The notes beneath the pieces are model-generated. The model was not told where the DNA came from. It was given only the letters and a program-made list of their open reading frames with translations, and searched no databases. A program made the position numbers and the translations under genes. From contig MKTA01000018.1 in assembly GCA_001897515.1 (NCBI GenBank), positions 62,001-126,000 of the forward strand: DNA of 64,000 nt, read 5' to 3'. The stretch is from Bacteroidetes bacterium 41-46 (GTDB taxonomy: Bacteria; Bacteroidota; Bacteroidia; Bacteroidales; UBA932). Shown here piece by piece: positions 53,237-62,174 of this stretch; position 1 is the first letter of the stretch; each line of letters starts with the position of its first letter.

Positions 53237-54151
53237 TTAGAATCTGATGTTTAGTGACAAACCCAGTGAGGGTGCCGTGTTTTTTGTAAATCGGTAATCC
53301 AGGGGCTCAATAATAGCAGGTGTGACGGTAGCTGTTATGTCATCACTCATGTCAAACTCCTGCAGGTGTGCAAATACATTTGCGTCAATTACATTCAGAG
53401 CATATACAATCACTCCGGCAAGGATAGAGTAGTCTCTGTAACGTCTGTATGTATCCCGGTAGTACTTAAGCGTCTCTGCACTTGCCCCACCCGTATAACC
53501 GGAATCAGGAGTAGTTGCCAGGTTGTGCTGGTTTTTGTAGTATCGGTATTGGTAGTTGTTGCTGGAGATAAAGTAGCCGACTGTTATAAAGCCTCCGTAT
53601 ATAATGGGAATCTTCCAGTAATCTCCGTTGTATGCCTGACCCAAACCCGGTAGCATAGCAGAGTAAATTGATGCGCGTGCGGGAAGAACCTCCTTGTGGT
53701 GTTTGAAAGAGACAGCTCCGTCAAGAATTCCTCCCCAGTATGTCAGGGCTGCCGCTGCATAGAATATTGATCGTTGAGTTCTGTATCTTGATTCTCCGCT
53801 CTCCTGAAGAAGTTTGTTGCTGTGTATTCCTGCGTAAGTGAAACCCAGCATCCCTCCGTAAAGCACGGGAAGCTTCCAGTAATCTTTGTTGTAGATCTGT
53901 GCTGTGCCTGGCAGAATAAGAGATCCGGCCCATAATCTTGACAGGTTTATGGTATCCTTTCCGGCAATGCTTTTGAAATATCTTTTAAGATTGTATTCAG
54001 GAGGTCTGTATTTCCCCTCCTCCTCTGTCTGGTTGTTCTGATTGTTCTGAGAGCTGCCCGGCGGACCTGTCCTTGTCATATTACCTATAAACTGCCCCTT
54101 TGCAATAACGGGCATTAAAGAGATAAGTATGATTAAGAATATTCTGAGCAC
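53237..54151 (-). CDS. DUF5683 membrane protein with an internal duplication
   Basis: A 304-aa protein with signal peptide and about six helices. The block PGxxQxYNxDYWKxPxxYGG occurs twice (about 80-100 and 168-188), indicating a duplicated unit. The family is specific to Bacteroidetes and always found near parAB/mltD; function unknown. Start is a GTG at 54151, 12 bases after the in-frame parB stop; no upstream start is possible. One base separates its stop from mltD. Confidence 0.82.
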   Translation of the reverse strand: MLRIFLIILISLMPVIAKGQFIGNMTRTGPPGSSQNNQNNQTEEEGKYRPPEYNLKRYFKSIAGKDTINLSRLWAGSLILPGTAQIYNKDYWKLPVLYGGMLGFTYAGIHSNKLLQESGESRYRTQRSIFYAAAALTYWGGILDGAVSFKHHKEVLPARASIYSAMLPGLGQAYNGDYWKIPIIYGGFITVGYFISSNNYQYRYYKNQHNLATTPDSGYTGGASAETLKYYRDTYRRYRDYSILAGVIVYALNVIDANVFAHLQEFDMSDDITATVTPAIIEPLDYRFTKNTAPSLGLSLNIRF

Positions 54152-54163
54152 AGCATTGTGATT

Positions 54164-55063
54164 CTATTGGTTTATTCTCTCCAGTGCCTCGCGAAACTCT
54201 TCAATTTCGGCCTCGCTGCCAAATCTTATCGTAAGAGATCCTGCTCCTCTCTCCCCCTTTTTAATTGATACATTATTATTGAAATACCTTCCTATCAGTT
54301 CAATTACACGGAAGCATGATTCACTAAGCTCTTCATGCCCCTCCTGGCCCCTCTTCTCATCTTTGGTACCGTTAATTTTTTTAACTCTCTCCTCCACAGC
54401 CCTGACCGAGAGGTCTTTCTCAATAATCAAGTTGCATACTTTCAGCTGTTTGGATGGCGTTTCAAGTGCGAGAATTGCTTTGGCATGACCCATTGTTATC
54501 TTGCCGGCTCTTATTGCAAGCTGAATCTCAGCGGGAAGCTTAAGCAGCCTTAGATAGTTTGTCACGGTAGCTCTCTTTTTGCCTACCCTCTCTGCCATCT
54601 CCTCCTGAGTGAGGCTGCACTCCTCAATTAGCCTCTGGAAGCTCATGGCTATCTCCATTGAATCAAGATTCTCTCTCTGAATATTCTCTACTATAGCCAT
54701 CTCAAGCATCCCCTGGTCATCGGCAGTCCTTATATAAGCAGGTATTGTCTTAAGCCCGGCCATCTGAGATGCCCTGAAACGCCTCTCTCCGCTGATTATC
54801 TGGTATTTCCCGCTCTCAGCCTGCCTCACAGTTATGGGTTGTATAAGCCCCAGTAACTTTATAGATTCGGCCAGCTCCTCCAGTGCTTCAATGTCAAAAG
54901 TGCTTCTTGGCTGGTACGGATTAGCAATAATATTATCAATTGAGATTTCTGAGATGGATGCAACTCCCGACTCCCCCTCGCTTGAGGATGGTCTGTTGAA
55001 ATTCATATTATTGGCGTCAGATATCAATGCACCCAGCCCTCTTCCCAAAGCAGATTTTTTCAT
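54164..55063 (-). CDS. parB: Chromosome partitioning protein ParB
   Basis: CTP-dependent parS-binding clamp for origin segregation, 299 aa. N-terminal ParB/Srx domain with IANPYQPR (about 46-53) and GERRFRAS (CTP/DNA loading), the HTH region SLTQEEMAERVGKKRATVTN (about 153-172) and C-terminal dimer helix. No parS could be recognised in the window. It lies 6 bases after parA. Confidence 0.95.
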   Translation of the reverse strand: MKKSALGRGLGALISDANNMNFNRPSSSEGESGVASISEISIDNIIANPYQPRSTFDIEALEELAESIKLLGLIQPITVRQAESGKYQIISGERRFRASQMAGLKTIPAYIRTADDQGMLEMAIVENIQRENLDSMEIAMSFQRLIEECSLTQEEMAERVGKKRATVTNYLRLLKLPAEIQLAIRAGKITMGHAKAILALETPSKQLKVCNLIIEKDLSVRAVEERVKKINGTKDEKRGQEGHEELSESCFRVIELIGRYFNNNVSIKKGERGAGSLTIRFGSEAEIEEFREALERINQ

Positions 55064-55069
55064 CTCTAT

Positions 55070-55840
55070 TTACTTAGTATTCTTCTTAACAATCTCCTTT
55101 GCCAGATTCAGGTAGTTGTTTGCGCCAGCCGAAATTGCATCGTGAAGTATGACCGGCTTTCCGAATGATGGAGCCTCCTGAAGTCTTACGTTTCTTTGTA
55201 TTACGGTTGCAAAGACCATCTCGCCAAAGTGGTTTCTGACCTCATCTGCAACCTGATTTGCATGTCTCAGCCTTCCGTCAAACATGGTAAGGAGAAAACC
55301 CTCAATTTGCAATGCAGTATTTAGTCTGTTCTGCACCAGTTTTATTGTGTTGAGGAGTTTTCCCAGCCCCTCTAAAGCAAAGTATTCGCATTGAACCGGT
55401 ATCAGCACGGTGTCAGCTGCAGTCAGGGCGTTTATAGTTATTACTCCCAGGGATGGAGAGCAGTCTATAATTATATAATCATATTCATCTTTAACCCTCT
55501 CAAGCGATTTCTTTAGCACCAGCTCTCTGTCAGGAACATTTAGAATTTCAATCTCTGCTCCTACAAGATTTATGTGGGATGGTACAAGTTTAAGCCCTGG
55601 TATTGCGGTCTCCAAAGTTATGCCGGATATCTCCTCTTTGCCTATCAGAACTTCATAAAGTGTCTTTTTTGAACCGGAGTCCGGGTCAAAATTCATTCCG
55701 GAAGTAGAGTTTGCCTGAGGATCTGCATCAACCAGCAGTGCCCTCTTCTCCAAAACAGCCAGCGAAGCTGCAAGATTTATTGCGGTGGTCGTTTTGCCCA
55801 CTCCACCCTTCTGGTTTGCTATAGCTATTATTTTTCCCAT
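55070..55840 (-). CDS. parA: Chromosome partitioning ATPase ParA (Soj)
   Basis: Walker-type ATPase, 256 aa from the ATG at 55840 (MGKIIAIANQ). Deviant Walker A KGGVGKTT (11-18) with the signature Lys11, Walker A' DADPQ and VDADPQANST, and IDCSPSLG. A longer in-frame reading to 55870 adds ten residues unlike the family. It is the first gene after priA, with -7 element TAGATTTG at 55882-55875, 35 bases upstream. Confidence 0.95.
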   Translation of the reverse strand: MGKIIAIANQKGGVGKTTTAINLAASLAVLEKRALLVDADPQANSTSGMNFDPDSGSKKTLYEVLIGKEEISGITLETAIPGLKLVPSHINLVGAEIEILNVPDRELVLKKSLERVKDEYDYIIIDCSPSLGVITINALTAADTVLIPVQCEYFALEGLGKLLNTIKLVQNRLNTALQIEGFLLTMFDGRLRHANQVADEVRNHFGEMVFATVIQRNVRLQEAPSFGKPVILHDAISAGANNYLNLAKEIVKKNTK

Positions 55841-55874
55841 ATTAGTCTGTTCAGAAATCCCTATCGTCAACCCG

Positions 55875-55882
55875 CAAATCTA
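55875..55882 (-). promoter_or_regulatory. -7 element for parA
   Basis: TAGATTTG on the minus strand matches TAnnTTTG, in the 60-base gap between priA and parA. Confidence 0.45.
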
Positions 55883-55900
55883 CAAAATCTTTTTTTATTT

Positions 55901-57895
55901 TTACTGGGGATCTGCATCGGCCACAACAGATGTGCCTTTAAAATTTTTCTCAATCTCCTCTCCGGTTGTAAAAATCCATCTCTTAGCCATACTGTTGCCA
56001 GACCTAGGCAATTTTACCCAGAAATGGGAGATGAACTCCCCTCTGATCTTGTCTACAATCGGTACAAATGGTCCTGTAACCTCTGCACCTTTTAGCGAAG
56101 AGAGTCTCTCTCCCAAAGCAGTAGCAGCCTCATTAACCCTTAACCGATCCCTGCTCTTTACGGTTATTTTAACAATCCTTACAAAAGGGGGATAGGCAAA
56201 CTCTTGCCTCTCTTTTAACTGGTCATAGAGCCTTTTGTTCCCCTCCCTGAAAGATTCATAGACAGGATGCTCTCCAAGTGAGGTCTGTACAATAATTTTC
56301 CCCTGTTTTTCACCTCTTCCGGCTCTGCCGGATAGTTGTTCCAGTAGCTGATAAGCCCTTTCGTTTGCCCTGAAATCTTCAATAGCAAGCATTGAGTCTG
56401 CGTTTATTACAACCACAAGCGACAGCCCCTTGAAGTCAAAACCCTTACTAATCATCTGAGTACCTACCAGTATATCAATCTTTCCGCCAGCGAACTCCTT
56501 TAGCATCCTCTTCTCTTCGCTTCGCTTTCCGGTCGTCTCTGCATCAAACCTCTCAACCCTGGCCTTTGGAAAAAGTTCGGAGATCTTCTCGGCAATCATC
56601 TCTGTTCCGGATCCGCGCTCTTCTAAAAAGCCAGATCCACACTCCGGGCAAACATTCTCATATTTTTTATGAAAATCACAGTAGTGGCAGCAGAGCTCCT
56701 CCTTTCTTTTATGGTAACTCAGAGAGGTATTGCAATGGCGGCAAAGAGGGATGTGTCCGCATTCAGAACATTGAACCATTGGAGAGTATGACCTCCTGTT
56801 TCTGAAAATCAGAATCTGTTCTCCGACAGCAAGTCTTTCCTCAATTTCATCTAATACCTTTCCGGAGAAAAGACCCCTCATCCTTCCGGAGCGTCTCTCT
56901 TTTATTATATCCAGAATCTCTACAACAGGTTGACCTGCACCGTGGTATCGTTCATTGAGGCAGATATGTGTGAATCTCCCGGAATTGCAGTTGTATATTG
57001 ACTCAAATGAAGGTGTAGCACTTCCCAGAAGCACATTTGCCCCCCATATGGATGCCAGGACAATTGCAGCATCTCTTCCGTTGTATCTGGGTGCCGGTTC
57101 CGACTGTTTGTAGGATGGATCATGCTCTTCATCAACAATGATAAGATCAAGTCTTGAGAATGGGAGAAAAAGCGAAGATCTCAGACCTAAAACAATCTGG
57201 CCATTGCTGCCTTCTCTCTGAGAGACTTTAACAGATGCCTCTCTCCTTGCAGCAGGAGTCATAGCCGAATGGAATGTTGACAAATTATCTCCGAATACCT
57301 CTCCAAGCCTCTCCTCTAGTTGTCTGCTTAAGGCAATCTCCGGAACCATGTAGAGCACGACACCTCCTCTATCTGTTACCTCTTTTGCCAGACTCATGTA
57401 GATCTCTGTCTTTCCCGAGCCTGTCACCCCTTCAAGAAGAGCGGGCTTTGAGTTTCTGAAGCTCTCCTCTATCTCATGTTTCGCCTTATGCTGAGACTGT
57501 GTCAGAATAAACTCTCTACCTACGGAAGCTCTCTCTCTTTTTCGGGAGAATTTAACTCCAGATGCAGATGGATAGATTCCTGAAGAGGCTCTGTAAACCT
57601 CTCCCAGAGTGCACATATAATAATCAGAAATCCATTCCCAGAATCTGATCTGCTCAGAAGATATCTTAAATCCGTCAAGAACCTCAATAATCTCATTTAA
57701 TTTTCCTGAGTATCCATTGCATTCATTCGTTAAAGAATGTACTACTGCAAAATACTCCCTCCCGGAGAAGAGCACTCTGACCCTGCTGCCGGCAGAGATA
57801 CTCTCATTAAGACATCCGGGAACTATATAAGAGACATCAATCCTGAGCTTAAGCGGCAGGATAACTTTTGCGTATGTTTTCTCGTCTGGTGACAT
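55901..57895 (-). CDS. priA: Primosomal replication restart helicase PriA
   Basis: Superfamily 2 helicase restarting stalled forks, 664 aa (shorter than the 732 of E. coli). N-terminal 3'BD domain, Walker A GVTGSGKTEIY, DEEH box VDEEHDPSYKQ, eight cysteines forming two zinc sites (CSECGHIPLCRHC, CCHYC, CPECGSG), then motifs V-VI with GTQMISKGFDF and QLSGRAGRGEKQG. It directly follows ispH (adjacent stop and start). Confidence 0.93.
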   Translation of the reverse strand: MSPDEKTYAKVILPLKLRIDVSYIVPGCLNESISAGSRVRVLFSGREYFAVVHSLTNECNGYSGKLNEIIEVLDGFKISSEQIRFWEWISDYYMCTLGEVYRASSGIYPSASGVKFSRKRERASVGREFILTQSQHKAKHEIEESFRNSKPALLEGVTGSGKTEIYMSLAKEVTDRGGVVLYMVPEIALSRQLEERLGEVFGDNLSTFHSAMTPAARREASVKVSQREGSNGQIVLGLRSSLFLPFSRLDLIIVDEEHDPSYKQSEPAPRYNGRDAAIVLASIWGANVLLGSATPSFESIYNCNSGRFTHICLNERYHGAGQPVVEILDIIKERRSGRMRGLFSGKVLDEIEERLAVGEQILIFRNRRSYSPMVQCSECGHIPLCRHCNTSLSYHKRKEELCCHYCDFHKKYENVCPECGSGFLEERGSGTEMIAEKISELFPKARVERFDAETTGKRSEEKRMLKEFAGGKIDILVGTQMISKGFDFKGLSLVVVINADSMLAIEDFRANERAYQLLEQLSGRAGRGEKQGKIIVQTSLGEHPVYESFREGNKRLYDQLKERQEFAYPPFVRIVKITVKSRDRLRVNEAATALGERLSSLKGAEVTGPFVPIVDKIRGEFISHFWVKLPRSGNSMAKRWIFTTGEEIEKNFKGTSVVADADPQ

Positions 57896-58777
57896 TTATA
57901 GTGAGAATTGTCTCAGATAATCTGCAACATCTTCCAACAGCCATTTGGGAGTAGATGTGGCTCCGCATATTCCAACGCTGTCTCCATCCATGAACCACTC
58001 AGGATTAATCTCCTCTTTTGTCTCAATTTTATAACTTCTATGATTCTCCTTAAGGCATACATCAAAAAGAATTTTGCCATTTGAACTCTCCTTACCACTA
58101 ACAAAGATTATAACAGAGTGATCTCTGGAGAACTCCTTCAGATGAGGATGCCTTGAGGATACCTGGCCGCAAGTCGTATTAAAAACCTTAAATTTCTCAA
58201 CAGGTCCTCCCTCATTTATGATACTCTCCTTTATTGCATTGCACACCTTTTTATAAATCTCAGGATCTTTTGTCGTCTGTGAGAAGATGTAAATAGGCCT
58301 TTTAAAGTCCAACCCATGAATATGATCAATTCCCTCAATTATAGTGGCATCTCCATCTACCTGTCCCACCAGCCCGTTAACCTCTGCATGGCCTACCTTT
58401 CCAAATATGACAAGCTGCCCTCCGATTTTCTTTAACTCTTTATAGTTAGCCTTAACTCTCTCTTGAAGCTTTAGCACAACAGGGCATGTGCAGTCAATTA
58501 TTCTGAGATTATTCTCCTCTGCGATTTTATAGCTTGATGGCGGCTCGCCGTGAGCCCTGATAAAGAGCACGCTATCCCTCATTTTGGACATTTGCTCATA
58601 GTTTATCGTCTTTAGTCCCTTCTCTTTAAGTCTTGAAATCTCAGTGCTGTTATGCACTATTGAACCAAGAGAGTGAAGCTCACTGTTCTTCTCCAGATAC
58701 CTCTCTGCCTGTTCTATAGCCCTGACCACTCCATAGCAAAAGCCTGAGTGAGTATCAATATCTATTGTAATTTTCAT
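57896..58777 (-). CDS. ispH: 4-hydroxy-3-methylbut-2-enyl diphosphate reductase
   Basis: Last MEP-pathway enzyme, 293 aa, [4Fe-4S]. Cluster cysteines Cys14 (GFCYGV), Cys98 (CTCPVV) and one near 205 (TTCGQVS). Substrate His residues in VHNS and RAHGEPP, and GHAEVNG carrying the catalytic Glu. The start overlaps cmk by 4 bases (ATGA), so cmk-ispH-priA are coupled. Confidence 0.95.
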   Translation of the reverse strand: MKITIDIDTHSGFCYGVVRAIEQAERYLEKNSELHSLGSIVHNSTEISRLKEKGLKTINYEQMSKMRDSVLFIRAHGEPPSSYKIAEENNLRIIDCTCPVVLKLQERVKANYKELKKIGGQLVIFGKVGHAEVNGLVGQVDGDATIIEGIDHIHGLDFKRPIYIFSQTTKDPEIYKKVCNAIKESIINEGGPVEKFKVFNTTCGQVSSRHPHLKEFSRDHSVIIFVSGKESSNGKILFDVCLKENHRSYKIETKEEINPEWFMDGDSVGICGATSTPKWLLEDVADYLRQFSL

Positions 58778-59469
58778 GATTTAGCAATTAATTCTTCAAA
58801 CCATTGAAGCTGGTCTTCAATACTCATATTGCTGTTATCCAGAAGTATGGCATCGGATGCCCTCCTTAAGGGGGCTGCCTCTCTGTTCTCATCCAGATAG
58901 TCCCTCTCCCTTACATTTGCAAGAACTTTGTCATAATCGGGTCTCTCTCCCTTGGCCTCCATCTCTCTGAATCGCCGCATAGCCCTAACCTCTGCCGAGG
59001 CAGTCATAAATATTTTTATATCGGCATTGGGAAAAACAACTGTTCCGATATCCCTGCCATCCATTATAACCCCTCCGCTCTTTCCGTAATTGGAAAGAAT
59101 GTTGTCCACAAAGCTTCTTACAATGGGCAGAGATGCTATAAAGCTCACCTTGGAAGATACCTCTAGTGTCCTTATCTCCCGCTCAATATTTCTATCTCCC
59201 AGATATAGCTCGCTGGCTCCACCCGGACCGGTTGGCCTGAAAAGTAACTTCAGAACCTTTAAAGCTCTATTCAGTGCCTGTTCATCAATTCTGTTTTCGC
59301 AGTCAATTATTGAGTTTTCGCTTGCAAATAGAGCAACCCCTCTGTACAGTGCTCCTGTATCTACATAGATGAGCCCGTATCTGGAGGCTATAAGCTTAGC
59401 AAATGTGCTTTTTCCGGTTGATGAATGACCGTCTACCGCAATGATTGTTCCCTCTTTTATCATAGTCAT
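58774..59469 (-). CDS. cmk: Cytidylate kinase
   Basis: Phosphorylates CMP and dCMP, 231 aa from the ATG at 59469. P-loop GHSSTGKST, CMP-binding DTGALYRG and DGRDIGTVVFPNADIK. Alternative starts are ATG 59463 (MIKEGT) and ATG 59484, the latter inside the -7 element. It heads cmk-ispH-priA and perhaps the par genes. Confidence 0.92.
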   Translation of the reverse strand: MTMIKEGTIIAVDGHSSTGKSTFAKLIASRYGLIYVDTGALYRGVALFASENSIIDCENRIDEQALNRALKVLKLLFRPTGPGGASELYLGDRNIEREIRTLEVSSKVSFIASLPIVRSFVDNILSNYGKSGGVIMDGRDIGTVVFPNADIKIFMTASAEVRAMRRFREMEAKGERPDYDKVLANVRERDYLDENREAAPLRRASDAILLDNSNMSIEDQLQWFEELIAKS

Positions 59470-59477
59470 ACAAGCAA

Positions 59478-59507
59478 CAAACATACGCAAAAAATAGTTT
59501 ATCTTTG
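59478..59507. promoter_or_regulatory. Back-to-back -7 elements for cmk and ppx
   Basis: TATGTTTG (minus, 59485-59478) for cmk and TATCTTTG (plus, 59500-59507) for ppx, both exact TAnnTTTG matches, 14 bases apart. Confidence 0.5.
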
Positions 59508-59522
59508 TAAAAAAATAGAGTG

Positions 59523-60449
59523 ATGAGAGTAGCCATTCTTGACTTGGGCACCAACGTATTCAGTCTTTTAATTGCCCGGGTTTCAAAAGAGGGATATGAA
59601 ATAATTGAAGTAGCCAAGATACCGTCTAAAATTGGAGAGGGAGGAATTACGAGGGGTATTCTTACTGAGGAGGCATTGAGAGCAACAATCGGAGCTATGG
59701 AAATTGTTGAGAGTACAATAAAGAGGGCTGGAGGTGTGGATATAAGAATGGCCATAGCCACCAGTGCCGTAAGAGATGCATCCAACTCAGGAGATTTAGT
59801 CAGGATTGTTAGGGAGAGAGGATTCAATGTTGAGATTATCAAGGGGGAGAGAGAGGCGGAACTTATCTACAAAGGTGTACGTGAGTCAATGCTACTCTAT
59901 GATGAGATATTTCTGATAATGGACATAGGAGGTGGAAGCAATGAGTTTATTATAGCCGACAAAAACAGAATTTACTGGAAGGAGAGCTACAATATGGGAG
60001 TTGTCAGGGTCAGAGAGACCACGCCACCTTCAGATCCCATAAAAGAGACAGAGATTGAAGCTTTGGAGAGTTATTTCAGAGAGGGTATGGCAACTTTGTG
60101 GGAAGCAGTTGAGAGGTATAGACCAACTCTTCTTATCGGGTGCTCAGGTTCATTTGACACACTCAGGGAGTTGATTTTTCCTGAAGATGACTTCTCTGTC
60201 CCCTCTTTGACAATGGACAGAGAGTTAATGGAAAGACTCCATAAAAAGTTATTACTCTCAGACAGAGAGGAGAGGGTAGCAATGCGAGGAATGTCTCCCA
60301 TAAGGGTTGATTATATTGTAATTGGCTCAATTCTTGTAAACCTTGTCATCTCTGCGACTAATCCGGCCGAGATATGCCAGAGCTCATTCTCACTAAAGGA
60401 GGGGTGTATGGCGGAGATATATGAATCACTAACAAAGAACAGCAATTGA
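59523..60449 (+). CDS. ppx: Exopolyphosphatase (Ppx/GppA), short form
   Basis: A 308-aa actin-fold phosphatase: AILDLGTNVFSLLIA (phosphate 1), AIATSAVRDASN and LIMDIGGGSNEF (phosphate 2). Only the two N-terminal domains are present, typical of short Bacteroidetes Ppx, so polyphosphate versus pppGpp activity cannot be told. ATG at 59523; a GTG one codon upstream is possible. One base separates it from the sigma-54 regulator. Confidence 0.88.
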   Translation: MRVAILDLGTNVFSLLIARVSKEGYEIIEVAKIPSKIGEGGITRGILTEEALRATIGAMEIVESTIKRAGGVDIRMAIATSAVRDASNSGDLVRIVRERGFNVEIIKGEREAELIYKGVRESMLLYDEIFLIMDIGGGSNEFIIADKNRIYWKESYNMGVVRVRETTPPSDPIKETEIEALESYFREGMATLWEAVERYRPTLLIGCSGSFDTLRELIFPEDDFSVPSLTMDRELMERLHKKLLLSDREERVAMRGMSPIRVDYIVIGSILVNLVISATNPAEICQSSFSLKEGCMAEIYESLTKNSN

Positions 60450-60450
60450 A

Positions 60451-61614
60451 ATGAAACTTCTTATTATTGACGACGAAAAGAGCATTAGAAACACGCTGAA
60501 AGATATCCTGGAATTTGAGGGCCACGAGGTTCATCTGGCCTCAGACGGAGTTGAAGGGTTGGCTATGGCTACTTCAGACAACTATGAAGTTATCTTTTCA
60601 GATATCAAGATGCCCAATATGGATGGCATGGAGCTCCTTGATAAACTTTCTGAAGCGAATGTGGATTCGTCAGTGATAATGATATCAGGTCACGGCTCTA
60701 TTGATACAGCAGTTGAATGTATAAAGAAGGGGGCCTTTGACTTTATTCAGAAGCCTCTTGATTTGAACAGAATACTAATTACCCTTAGGAATGCCACTGA
60801 CAAAACTATACTTGTCAAGGAGACTAAAAATCTCAAAAAGAGGGTCTCAAAGATTCCGGAAATAGTGGGGGCCTCTCCTGCAATTTCTAGAATTAAACAG
60901 ATGATTGACAGAGTTGCACCCACAGAGGCCAGAGTTTTAATTACAGGCTCAAATGGAACCGGTAAAGAGCTTGTGGCCAGATGGCTACATGAAAAAAGTT
61001 CGCGCTGTGAGATGCCATTTGTGGAGGTAAATTGTGCAGCGATACCCGGAGAATTGATAGAGAGCGAGCTTTTTGGACACGAAAAAGGTGCCTTTACATC
61101 TGCAGTAAAACAACATAAAGGGAAGTTTGAACAGGCAGACGGAGGGACTCTTTTTCTTGATGAAATTGGGGATATGAGTCTTGCAGCTCAGGCAAAGGTA
61201 CTAAGAGTGCTTCAGGAGAATAAACTCAGCAGAGTTGGTAGCGACAAGGACATTAATGTGAAGGTCCGGGTTATAGCCGCTACTAATAAAAATCTGACGG
61301 AGGAGATAGCTAAAGGTGCTTTCCGTGAAGATCTTTACCACAGACTAAGTGTAATTGTGATCAATGTACCCCCTTTGGCAGAGAGAAGAGAAGATATTCC
61401 ATTACTCGCAAACCACTTTATATCACAGATTTGTGAGGAGAGTGGAATGGTTCCACGCGATATTGAGAAAGAGGCTTTGGAGGAGCTTGCCCAGTACCCC
61501 TGGACGGGTAATATCAGAGAGCTTAGAAATGTTATGGAGAGGCTGTTGATTCTGAGCAATAACAAAATAACAAAGGGGGATGTGGTTGCCTACGCAAAAC
61601 CAATATTCAAATAA
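60451..61614 (+). CDS. NtrC-family response regulator without a DNA-binding domain
   Basis: A 387-aa regulator: receiver domain with Asp51, then a sigma-54 AAA+ domain (about 138-375) with Walker A GSNGTGKE (166-173), Walker B GGTLFLDEIGD and the sigma-54 contact loop as GAFTSA (213-218) instead of GAFTGA. It ends soon after WTGNIRELRNVMERLLIL with no Fis-type HTH, where NtrC is about 470 aa. Coupled to ppx by a 1-base gap. Either it works without DNA binding or partners another protein. Confidence 0.88.
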   Translation: MKLLIIDDEKSIRNTLKDILEFEGHEVHLASDGVEGLAMATSDNYEVIFSDIKMPNMDGMELLDKLSEANVDSSVIMISGHGSIDTAVECIKKGAFDFIQKPLDLNRILITLRNATDKTILVKETKNLKKRVSKIPEIVGASPAISRIKQMIDRVAPTEARVLITGSNGTGKELVARWLHEKSSRCEMPFVEVNCAAIPGELIESELFGHEKGAFTSAVKQHKGKFEQADGGTLFLDEIGDMSLAAQAKVLRVLQENKLSRVGSDKDINVKVRVIAATNKNLTEEIAKGAFREDLYHRLSVIVINVPPLAERREDIPLLANHFISQICEESGMVPRDIEKEALEELAQYPWTGNIRELRNVMERLLILSNNKITKGDVVAYAKPIFK

Positions 61615-61619
61615 AAAAA

Positions 61620-61653
61620 GAGGGAAGCCAAAAATCTCTTTTTAGTCCCCCTC
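61620..61653. repeat. Symmetric palindromic element, copy B
   Basis: GAGGG-N5-AAAAA-TCTC-TTTTT-N5-CCCTC, same architecture as 9328-9361. It lies 5 bases after the sigma-54 regulator stop and 34 bases after the convergent DUF4783 gene stop, so it may serve as their shared terminator. Confidence 0.6.
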
Positions 61654-61687
61654 TCAGGTGAATTAACCAGGATAAGAGAGAAAAGGA

Positions 61688-62080
61688 TTACTCCCTTTCA
61701 ATTCTCAACTGCTGGATGAAATTGCCATCCTCCTGGGTTTTAACAAACAATGTTACCCTAAACTTTTCTCCTCCCGCATTGAGATTGCCAATTGCATATT
61801 TCATAGGGGCTTTGCCACTTCTGTAGGCAATGTTAAAATTCCTTGGGGTGTAATTTGTGAAAAACTCCTTAAGAATTTGCCTTGCCTGCGCTTTGCTGCA
61901 AACATTTACGCTTCCCATTACATCAAGCTCCAGGTTTTGTGCAAACCATGCAGAAAGTCTCTCAGAGTCTCCCGCTTGCATATATTTTGCAATTGGTACA
62001 AAGACATCCTGTTCAGCTTTGTTCTGCGCCTGTAGCGTTGTTGCCAAAAGCATAAATGTTGAAATAAGAAACAATCTCAT
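61688..62080 (-). CDS. DUF4783 small exported protein
   Basis: A 130-aa protein with a signal peptide (about 1-19, ending LQAQ) and a small NTF2-like/DUF4783 domain (AEQDVFVPIAKYMQAGDSER, ARQILKEFFTNYTPRNFNIA). Family of unknown function found across Bacteroidetes. The start is ATG 62080, preceded by AAGGAG; longer readings lack a signal peptide. Confidence 0.8.
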   Translation of the reverse strand: MRLFLISTFMLLATTLQAQNKAEQDVFVPIAKYMQAGDSERLSAWFAQNLELDVMGSVNVCSKAQARQILKEFFTNYTPRNFNIAYRSGKAPMKYAIGNLNAGGEKFRVTLFVKTQEDGNFIQQLRIERE

Positions 62081-62137
62081 ATCTCTCTCCTTGTTATCCG
62101 ATAAGGTTTCAGCAAGCAAAAATCAAGCCATAAAGAA

Positions 62138-62169
62138 GTTGCCCCACTTTCAAAATAATCTTATTTTTG
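62138..62169 (+). promoter_or_regulatory. rlmH promoter abutting the start codon
   Basis: GTTG (62138-62141), 20 bases, TATTTTTG (62162-62169). The rlmH ATG at 62175 is only 5 bases past the element, so the mRNA is predicted to start at or within two bases of the start codon. Confidence 0.5.
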
Positions 62170-62174
62170 TACTG

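Noticed and set aside
61857-62174. Longer reading of rlmH from 61857
   Set aside because: The added sequence is antisense to DUF4783 and crosses the promoter; RlmH is about 155 aa in all bacteria.
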